Part shown: positions 26,526 to 33,143 of the stretch, in pieces | How the letters are laid out: the number at the start of each line of letters is the position of its first letter | Position numbering within the stretch: the first letter of the stretch is position 1 | Origin: PALSA-968 sp964387075 | GTDB taxonomy: Bacteria > Bacteroidota > Bacteroidia > B-17B0 > Aurantibacillaceae | Assembly: GCA_964387075.1 (NCBI GenBank) | Contig: CAYLVB010000001.1 | Location: 434,001 to 498,000, forward strand | DNA length: 64,000 nucleotides | Direction: 5' to 3' | Notes under the pieces: generated by a model | Told to the model about the DNA's origin: nothing | Databases searched by the model: none | The model's input: only the letters and a program-made list of their open reading frames with translations | Program-made: the position numbers and the translations under genes

Positions 26526-27305
26526 ATGAGAAATTACTTTACTGCCCTCATTCTGATCGTATGTGCTTCTTGTCAAAAAAAAGAATGCACTATCGGTGAT
26601 ATTATTTCATTCGAAATTTCTACGTATCAAGACAATAACAGAACTAAGGCTTCTGCCATGCCGGTCCTTAAAGCAGACAGTACTTTGTTTGCGTATAAAA
26701 TGAGATTTGATTATTTGCTACTAAACATTCCGGAAATATTTCAGCCATACAAACTTAACGCAAGAGATTCCATAAACAGTTTATATCCCGACTCTTCAAG
26801 GATTAAACAGATTTACTTAGATCACTTTTGCCGGGACAAGAAGCTGGTAAAATATTTTGAAGAAACATACAATGCAATAAAGGATCCAAATCAAAATGTA
26901 ACCCTCTCCTACACAATTGATGAATTAATGAATGTAAGTTCCAAATTTTTCTATTGTGATCAATTATTGGCTGACACAATTGTTCAGTCGCACGTTTGTA
27001 TTGGTCTTAATGGGATAAAAGAGGCTAAATGGGATAAAGACTATACTTTACTTTCAGCATTCTGCCTGGAGGCGATATTTAATGACCTTAACAAAGATCC
27101 TTCTCAAATTGATGAGGTCTATTCAATTGAAAAGAAAATGGCCTGTGTACAGTTCAAAAAAAACATTACAACATTGGATAACTATCTTGAGAATGTAAGA
27201 TTAGATCTCTTCAAAAGAATGGAAAATAATGCCCTCTTAAAAGAAAAACTATTACAGTATTATGAATTGAATAAAAACAACCTTGCGTTTAAAATAAATA
27301 AGTAA
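26526..27305 (+). CDS. AT-rich lipoprotein of unknown function
   Basis: 259 aa. A lipoprotein signal peptide is visible (MRNYFTALILIVCASC, Cys16 the lipidation site). The rest is charged and helical, without a motif I know. Codon use is distinctly more AT-rich than in every neighbouring gene. The gene is preceded by a -7 box and followed by an attC-like palindromic element, as in an integron-type cassette. It probably reached this locus by transfer. Confidence 0.7.
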   Translation: MRNYFTALILIVCASCQKKECTIGDIISFEISTYQDNNRTKASAMPVLKADSTLFAYKMRFDYLLLNIPEIFQPYKLNARDSINSLYPDSSRIKQIYLDHFCRDKKLVKYFEETYNAIKDPNQNVTLSYTIDELMNVSSKFFYCDQLLADTIVQSHVCIGLNGIKEAKWDKDYTLLSAFCLEAIFNDLNKDPSQIDEVYSIEKKMACVQFKKNITTLDNYLENVRLDLFKRMENNALLKEKLLQYYELNKNNLAFKINK

Positions 27306-27340
27306 CGTAACAACTAAAATGACGAAATTTTTTAGGCAGC

Positions 27341-27468
27341 CACTAACAGCAAAAAACGTAAGCGGGCGGAAGAGGGAATAGAAACATTGAGCGATAAATA
27401 AACCTGGGTGCGTGTAGACAGGTGAAGCTCCGAAAGCCCGCCGAACGCAAGCCCCGAAACCGTTAGTT
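27341..27468 (+). repeat. attC-like palindromic element downstream of the lipoprotein gene
   Basis: The ends are complementary: ACTAAC (27342-27347) and GTTAGT (27462-27467). An inner pair, GCGGGC (27362-27367) and GCCCGC (27436-27441), lies between them. This resembles an attC site with R''/R' boxes (AAC...GTT) and L''/L' boxes, though the boxes deviate from RYYYAAC/GTTRRRY. The right end overlaps the stop codon of the methyltransferase gene (27463-27465). No integron integrase is in this window. Confidence 0.45.
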
Positions 27469-28227
27469 CTTCCTGCACAAATAAATGATCTCCCCCGCGG
27501 GCAAACGGTAACGATCAACCAATTCAGCGCCTAAAGTATTCACGTAATCATCGGCGGTAACGGTAAAGCCCGCTTCTTCCAGTCTTGTTTTGTAGTCAAG
27601 ACCAAACAAACGCACGTGGTCCTTTTGCCAGAAATGTTCCTCGCGGGCCTCGGGTGTGGTAATGCTTTTGTCTTCGTAGGTTTTTTCTCTTGTGCTGTCC
27701 ATCGGCACCTGGAAAATGCCCCAGCCGCCTTGGCTCATGATGCGGTAAAGTTCGCGCATGCATTGACGATCGTCATCCACATGTTCAAGAACGTGATTGC
27801 AAAATATCACATCAAAAGAGTTATCCTTGAACGGCGCTTTGTGCAGGTCCATCTTCACATCGGCTATCGGACTATTGAGATCGGCCGTTGTATAATCGAT
27901 GTTCGACATCTTTTTGAACAATTTGTAGAAACACTGCTCGGGAGCAATGTGCAGCATTTTGTGCCTGGCGGTAAAGAAATCGGTCTTGTTCTTCAGGTAC
28001 AACCAGAGCAAGCGGTGGCGCTCTAAAGATAAACTTCCGGGACAAAGCACATTCTTGCGCTTGGCTCTTCCAGAATATCCGTAAGGAAGGAATTTGCGGT
28101 AGGTCTTTCCGCTGATAGGATCTTCGTAACGCGTGCCGTAATAAACCAGCGGGGCGATCTTAGAGAACCATAAACTAAAGGTAATTAATACAGGACGCGG
28201 AATGGTGCGCAGTAACCAGTGGAACAT
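27463..28227 (-). CDS. class I SAM-dependent methyltransferase
   Basis: 254 aa with a Rossmann-like Methyltransf_11 core. MLHIAPEQCFYKLFKK is motif I in the degenerate form of this family, DYTTADLNSP motif II, and FDVIFCNHVLEHVDDDRQCMRELYRIMSQGGWGIFQVP motifs III/IV. The C-terminus GEIIYLCRKN is typical. The substrate is unknown. The N-terminus (MFHWLLRTIPRPVLI) is hydrophobic and could associate with the membrane. It lies 92 nt downstream of moxR on the same strand. Confidence 0.88.
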   Translation of the reverse strand: MFHWLLRTIPRPVLITFSLWFSKIAPLVYYGTRYEDPISGKTYRKFLPYGYSGRAKRKNVLCPGSLSLERHRLLWLYLKNKTDFFTARHKMLHIAPEQCFYKLFKKMSNIDYTTADLNSPIADVKMDLHKAPFKDNSFDVIFCNHVLEHVDDDRQCMRELYRIMSQGGWGIFQVPMDSTREKTYEDKSITTPEAREEHFWQKDHVRLFGLDYKTRLEEAGFTVTADDYVNTLGAELVDRYRLPAGEIIYLCRKN

Positions 28228-28319
28228 TATTCAATACAATTAAAAAGTAAACACTTGATTGAATAATAGCGAGCAACCCTGCTCTTATTAAAGATTTGAA
28301 TCTCCATTTTGCCTCGCTA

Positions 28320-29279
28320 TTACAACAGTTTGGTGATTATTTCATCTACTCCTACTCCATCGGCCTCGGCCTTGTAGTTACGCACGACACGGTGACGCAA
28401 TACATTATGCGCGATCGCTTTTACATCTTCCATGTCCGGAGAATATTTTCCATGCAGCGCCGCATGCGCTTTTGCGCCAAGCACTAAATATTGCGAAGCA
28501 CGCGGACCTGCTCCCCAGGCCAAATACTGTGTCGCCAATTGATTCTGGGCGTTCGGGCGTGTCTTCACGGCCAGTTTCACAGCGTATTCGATCACGTTAT
28601 CGGCAACCGGCACTTTGCGGATCAATTGCTGGAAGTACAATATCTCCTCTGCAGTAAGTATTTTGTTCAGGGAAACGCTCCGATCTACGGTCGTTTGTTT
28701 CACCACCAGGTATTCTTCTTCCAAAGTTGGATAATCCAACCAGAGGTTGAACATAAAGCGGTCTAACTGCGCCTCCGGCAAAGGATAGGTTCCCTCCTGC
28801 TCGATCGGGTTCTGGGTAGCTAAAACGAAAAATGGCTCGGTCAAAGAATATTTTTTTCCGGCAACCGTAACATGTCTTTCCTGCATAGCTTCCAGGAGCG
28901 CCGCCTGCGTTTTTGGAGGCGTGCGGTTGATCTCATCGGCCAGAACGATATTGGCGAAAAGCGGCCCTTTTACAAATTTGAAATTTCTTGACTCGTCGAG
29001 TATCTCAGACCCGGTAATATCGCCGGGCATCAGGTCGGGGGTGAATTGAATACGATTGAAGGTAAGGCCCAGCACATCGGCGATGGTGTTCACCAAAAGG
29101 GTTTTGGCCAAACCCGGAACGCCTACCAAAAGGCAATGTCCTTTACAAAAAACAGAGATAAGGGTGTTCTCAATAACATCATGTTGCCCTACTATCACCT
29201 TGCCTATCTCGGCCTTCAGGTTCTTGCCCGCCGCGTGCAGGGCATCCATTGCTTCAACATCCGTTTTATACTTGCTCAT
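28320..29279 (-). CDS. MoxR-family AAA+ ATPase
   Basis: 319 aa. Walker A is GVPGLAKTLL, Walker B is IVLADEINRTPPKTQAALLEAMQE, and sensor 1 is LATQNPIEQEGTYPLPEAQLDRF. MoxR ATPases act as chaperones for the assembly of metalloenzymes or surface complexes, usually with a DUF58 protein and VWA proteins. Those partners are not found next to it, which is unusual for Bacteroidota; the following gene on the strand is the methyltransferase. Confidence 0.94.
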   Translation of the reverse strand: MSKYKTDVEAMDALHAAGKNLKAEIGKVIVGQHDVIENTLISVFCKGHCLLVGVPGLAKTLLVNTIADVLGLTFNRIQFTPDLMPGDITGSEILDESRNFKFVKGPLFANIVLADEINRTPPKTQAALLEAMQERHVTVAGKKYSLTEPFFVLATQNPIEQEGTYPLPEAQLDRFMFNLWLDYPTLEEEYLVVKQTTVDRSVSLNKILTAEEILYFQQLIRKVPVADNVIEYAVKLAVKTRPNAQNQLATQYLAWGAGPRASQYLVLGAKAHAALHGKYSPDMEDVKAIAHNVLRHRVVRNYKAEADGVGVDEIITKLL

Positions 29280-29358
29280 ATCACTCCTTTGGTAGAGGTA
29301 ACGAAAGTACTAATATTCCTACGAAATTTGAGTTTTGGAATTGTAAAAGAGGTTAAAA

Positions 29359-29772
29359 TCAGCGGGCCAGCTCAAAAAAGCCCCTTTGTTTCACTTCCTT
29401 TGGAAGCGCGGCCTTATCCAATTGTATGGCCTTGTAGGTAAGAATATAATAATAGGTCCCTTCCGGGAAAGGATTTCCCTGGTAATCCATTCCATTCCAG
29501 CCCTGGCTGTAAACGTGTGATTCATGAAGCAATTGTCCCCACTGGTTGTACACGGCCAGGTAATAGGTATCCAGGCAGATCTCGCTCTGAACGATGGAGG
29601 TGAAATTATCGTTCTTATAATCGGCGTTAGGCGTAAAAATATTAGGCATTTTAACCTCCAGTTGCGGGCTCTGCCTGCAGATGATGGCGGCGCTCTGCTC
29701 ATAGGTGAGCTGCTGCGCCCTGCTTCCGAGGCAAACAAACAGTAAAAGAATAGAATAAAATACCCGATTCAT
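29359..29772 (-). CDS. small secreted protein with gliding-motility-associated (CHU_C) domain
   Basis: 137 aa with a signal peptide (MNRVFYSILLLFVCLGSRAQ). Most of the protein is the CHU_C/type B T9SS C-terminal domain: MPNIFTPNADYKNDNF, VYNQWGQLLHES, GWNGMDYQGNPFPEGTYYYIL. The domain normally sits at the end of very large adhesins; here the upstream cargo is missing, so this is a minimal stand-alone version. Confidence 0.85.
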   Translation of the reverse strand: MNRVFYSILLLFVCLGSRAQQLTYEQSAAIICRQSPQLEVKMPNIFTPNADYKNDNFTSIVQSEICLDTYYLAVYNQWGQLLHESHVYSQGWNGMDYQGNPFPEGTYYYILTYKAIQLDKAALPKEVKQRGFFELAR

Positions 29773-29863
29773 TGATACAAATATAAGAATTATACCCCTT
29801 ATTCACAAAGCCATTATACAACCGGACCCGTTTGCAAGATAAGTGGCAATTGCCTTAATTTTT

Positions 29864-29871
29864 TACCTTTG
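29864..29871 (+). promoter_or_regulatory. -7 box (TACCTTTG) of pheT
   Basis: It matches TAnnTTTG and ends 5 nt before the pheT ATG (29877), so the transcript probably starts at or next to the start codon. No well-spaced -33 TTTG is visible. Confidence 0.55.
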
Positions 29872-29876
29872 CCTCC

Positions 29877-32300
29877 ATGAAGATCTCTTACAACTGGCTC
29901 AAAACCCTCATTAATACCGGGAATCTAAGTCCCGATGATATTGCCATAGCACTTACCGACTGCGGACTGGAAGTAGAGAGCTTTGAAAGTTTTGAGCAGG
30001 TAAAGGGCATGTTAAGAGGTGTGGTTGTGGGGCATGTTTTGCAAAAAGAAAAACATCCCAATGCCGATAAGCTTAGTTTGACCAAAGTGGATGTGGGGAA
30101 TAATACCGTACTGAGCATTGTTTGCGGGGCGCCGAATGTAGAAGCCGGTCAAAAAGTACTGGTGGCTACCGTGGGAAGTGTTTTACATACCACATCGGGC
30201 GAGGTAATAGAAATAAAAAAGTCGAAGATACGGGGTGAGGCCAGCGAAGGAATGATCTGCGCCGAAGATGAATTAGGATTGGGAGAAAGTCACGCCGGCA
30301 TTATGGTTTTACCGCAAGAAGCTCCTTTGGGAAAGCCCGCTGCCGAATATTTGAATTTATATACCGATACGGTTTTTGAGATCGGGTTGACCCCTAACCG
30401 CGGAGATGCCGCTTCGCATTATGGCGTAGCGCGCGATCTGGCTGCGGTTTTGAATTGCAGGAACAATACTACAGAAGCTGAGGCGCGCCTGACCGGCCTG
30501 CAGGAATTACCCGGGGCTTCCGGGGCTTTGAGCATTGAAGTAAAGGTTGAAGATCACCAGGCCTGCCCAAGATACTGCGGAGTAACGATCAGCGGCATCA
30601 AAGTGGCCGAATCACCCGAGTGGCTGAAGAATTCTTTGAAGGCCATTGGACTTCGCCCCATCAATAACATTGTAGACATCACGAATTTCGTTTTGCACGA
30701 GACCGGGCAGCCTTTGCACGCGTTTGATGCTTTTGCCATTGAAGGAAAACAGATCCTGGTAAGGAAGGCGAAGGAAGGAGAACCTTTTGTTACGCTGGAC
30801 GGAACTGAAAGAAAATTAAAAAATACAGATCTCGTTATTGCCAACAGCAAAGACCCTATGTGTATTGCAGGCGTATTTGGCGGCCTGCATAGCGGTGTGA
30901 CCGAAAAAACTACGGCTATCTTTTTAGAAGCGGCTTATTTCAATCCTTCTTCCGTTAGGAGAACGGCGAAACATTTGGGATTAAAGACAGATTCTTCGTT
31001 CCGTTTCGAGCGCGGGGCCGATCCGGAAATGCCGCTGAATGCCATTAAGCGTGCTGCACAATTGATCTTGCAGTTAGGGGGCGGACAGGTTTCTTCCGTT
31101 ATCACTGATATTTATCCAAACAAACTGGAGCCGACAAAAGTTGGTTTCTCATTGGCCAATTGCGATAAGATCTGCGGGAAGGAAATTGACCGTAATACCC
31201 TTAAAAATATTATTCGTTCGGTTGGAATTGAAATTGTTACCGAAGGTGCCGATGGTTTATTGCTGCATGTTCCCCGTTACAAATACGATGTTACCCGCGA
31301 GATCGACGTGATCGAAGAAGTGATGCGCGTTTACGGTCTGAATAACATTCCTTCTTCCGAAAAGATCGCTTTCTCTGTGCAGCAGACTGATAAGAGCAAA
31401 GTAGTTCGCGTTGACAAAGAAATAAACCAATTACTGGCTCATTTGGGATTCAATGAGATGATGGCCACCTCGCTTACCAAAGGGCATTATATGGAAGGAC
31501 AGGAAGATGCCGTACCTATGCTGAATCCTTTGAGCGCGGATATAGCTGTGCTGCGTAATTCCATGCTTTACGGCATGCTGGAAGCGGTGAGTTATAACAT
31601 TAACCGCAAGAGCGAGGATCTGAAATTGCATGAGTTCGGTCGCTCGTACCACAAACAGGCTTCGGGCAATTTCGCTTATACCGAAAAGAAAACATTGTCT
31701 CTTCTTTTAAGTGGCAACAAACACCAGCCTTCGCACCACGCAAAAACGGCGGGCGTCAATTATTATACCCTGAAAGCCTACACGGAAAGTATTTTGCAGC
31801 GATTGGGAATTACGATCGCCGGTTCAGCCGCTGAGAATGCACGATTGAACCCGGCTACACAGTATACTTCGGGCAAGAAGGTCCTGGCGCAGATAGGCCT
31901 GGTCGATCAAAAATTATTGAAGTCGTTTGATATTGCGCAGCCTGTTTATTACGCGGAACTCTACCTTGAGGAGCTTTACAAAGCAGCCTTCGCGCCTGTG
32001 CTATATGCAGAGCCGGCTAAATTCCCAGCGGTAAAACGCGACCTGGCTTTGCTTATTGATAAGGCCATCACCTACGCGCAGCTTGAAAAAGTGGCTTTCG
32101 ATACCGAACGTGAACTCTTAACCGAAGTGAGTCTCTTTGATGTGTACGAGGGCGATAAATTACCCGCCGGCAAGAAGAGCTATGCCCTTAGTTTTACCCT
32201 TTTAAGCCCGGAGGCCACGCTTACCGACAAACAGATAGAGGGCAGCATGGAGAAACTGCAAAAAGCCTTTGAGAAAGAGCTTGGTGCAAGCATCAGATAA
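29877..32300 (+). CDS. pheT: phenylalanyl-tRNA synthetase beta subunit
   Basis: 807 aa, full length. The order is an N-terminal tRNA-binding (EMAP/OB) domain (VVGHVLQKEKHPNADKLSLTKVDVG), the B3/B4 editing domain (GLRPINNIVDITNFVLHETGQPLHAFD), B5 domain, the catalytic-like core (VIEEVMRVYGLNNIP) and a C-terminal FDX-ACB anticodon-binding domain (FPAVKRDLALLIDKAITY). It forms an alpha2beta2 complex with PheS, which is not in this window. The gene stands alone. Confidence 0.97.
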   Translation: MKISYNWLKTLINTGNLSPDDIAIALTDCGLEVESFESFEQVKGMLRGVVVGHVLQKEKHPNADKLSLTKVDVGNNTVLSIVCGAPNVEAGQKVLVATVGSVLHTTSGEVIEIKKSKIRGEASEGMICAEDELGLGESHAGIMVLPQEAPLGKPAAEYLNLYTDTVFEIGLTPNRGDAASHYGVARDLAAVLNCRNNTTEAEARLTGLQELPGASGALSIEVKVEDHQACPRYCGVTISGIKVAESPEWLKNSLKAIGLRPINNIVDITNFVLHETGQPLHAFDAFAIEGKQILVRKAKEGEPFVTLDGTERKLKNTDLVIANSKDPMCIAGVFGGLHSGVTEKTTAIFLEAAYFNPSSVRRTAKHLGLKTDSSFRFERGADPEMPLNAIKRAAQLILQLGGGQVSSVITDIYPNKLEPTKVGFSLANCDKICGKEIDRNTLKNIIRSVGIEIVTEGADGLLLHVPRYKYDVTREIDVIEEVMRVYGLNNIPSSEKIAFSVQQTDKSKVVRVDKEINQLLAHLGFNEMMATSLTKGHYMEGQEDAVPMLNPLSADIAVLRNSMLYGMLEAVSYNINRKSEDLKLHEFGRSYHKQASGNFAYTEKKTLSLLLSGNKHQPSHHAKTAGVNYYTLKAYTESILQRLGITIAGSAAENARLNPATQYTSGKKVLAQIGLVDQKLLKSFDIAQPVYYAELYLEELYKAAFAPVLYAEPAKFPAVKRDLALLIDKAITYAQLEKVAFDTERELLTEVSLFDVYEGDKLPAGKKSYALSFTLLSPEATLTDKQIEGSMEKLQKAFEKELGASIR

Positions 32301-32453
32301 TTGGTTTTCAATAAATTAACACGTTTTTCCTCAAGTTTTTCACGAATATTGAACAGCTTTTGAACGGCTTTTCCACAAAATGGCTGTAAGGCCTTTTAGA
32401 CCAAGCTCTGATTTATGTAGCTGAATAAGAATGGCCTTGCCCCTTTTAGGTCG

Positions 32454-32461
32454 TACCTTTG
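32454..32461 (+). promoter_or_regulatory. -7 box (TACCTTTG) of the 32489 gene
   Basis: A perfect TAnnTTTG element 28 nt before the ATG, giving a ~22-nt A-rich leader (AAAATAAAACAAACAC), typical of strongly translated Bacteroidota genes. Confidence 0.6.
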
Positions 32462-32488
32462 TTGGGCTCAAAATAAAACAAACACAAC

Positions 32489-32917
32489 ATGTTCGAAATC
32501 TTAAACCACTTCCAAAGCAAGTACAAACCACTGGCGAAAGAAGGATTGCGCATTCAGGGCTTATCTATGGTAGATCCTAAGCGTAAAAAACACGTGATCA
32601 TGATCTCTAAACCTTTTGTGTTTGACAACCGCAAACTCCCGAAAGTGTATGATGGTCTGGAAGTGAAATCGAAGATCGAGGGTGACCTGCCAAACGAATT
32701 TAAAGTAGACGCTAAAAAAGAATATATCTGGGCTCCACAACGCTTCGAGCAATTTGTTGATCGTTGCAGCGAGGAGATCCGCAAGAAATTTAAAAAGCCG
32801 GACATGAGCCGCGCGGAAATGCTGGATGCTTTGGCATTCGGTAACTTCGACGAGCACAAAAAGAAAGCTACACAATTGTTGAAAGACGGAAAAATCCCTC
32901 CTTTCGCACTGAACTAG
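32489..32917 (+). CDS. conserved small cytoplasmic protein of unknown function
   Basis: 142 aa, no signal peptide, rich in Lys and Glu (MFEILNHFQSKYKPLAKEGLRIQGL). I do not recognise a family. It has its own promoter, an A-rich leader and a strong terminator, and favours codons used in translation genes, which suggests high expression. It sits between pheT and the pyrophosphatase gene. Confidence 0.75.
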   Translation: MFEILNHFQSKYKPLAKEGLRIQGLSMVDPKRKKHVIMISKPFVFDNRKLPKVYDGLEVKSKIEGDLPNEFKVDAKKEYIWAPQRFEQFVDRCSEEIRKKFKKPDMSRAEMLDALAFGNFDEHKKKATQLLKDGKIPPFALN

Positions 32918-32966
32918 GCAGCAATATATTAGTAAGGGTTAAACTATTGTTACTGCTAAATGCAAG

Positions 32967-32997
32967 ATCCCTCCGCCCCCAAAGCGGAGGGATTTTT
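32967..32997 (+). terminator. rho-independent terminator
   Basis: ATCCCTCCGC (32967-32976) pairs perfectly with GCGGAGGGAT (32984-32993) around a 7-nt loop, followed by a T-run. It closes the 32489 gene. Confidence 0.9.
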
Positions 32998-33085
32998 GTT
33001 TTATAGCCAATCAATTACCTTTCCACTTTTACCCGAACCCCGCTAATAGTCAGCTAGTTATTGCGGTTTTTATTTTCCGTAAGGA

Positions 33086-33116
33086 TTTGATAATTAAGGC
33101 CTAATTAGTAGCTTTG
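33086..33116 (+). promoter_or_regulatory. promoter of hppA (-33 TTTG, -7 TAGCTTTG)
   Basis: TTTG at 33086-33089 and TAGCTTTG at 33109-33116 are separated by 19 nt, the canonical spacing for the Bacteroidota primary sigma factor. The hppA ATG follows at 33144. Confidence 0.7.
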
Positions 33117-33143
33117 CAGCCCTAAAATAAAAAGTCAGATCCT

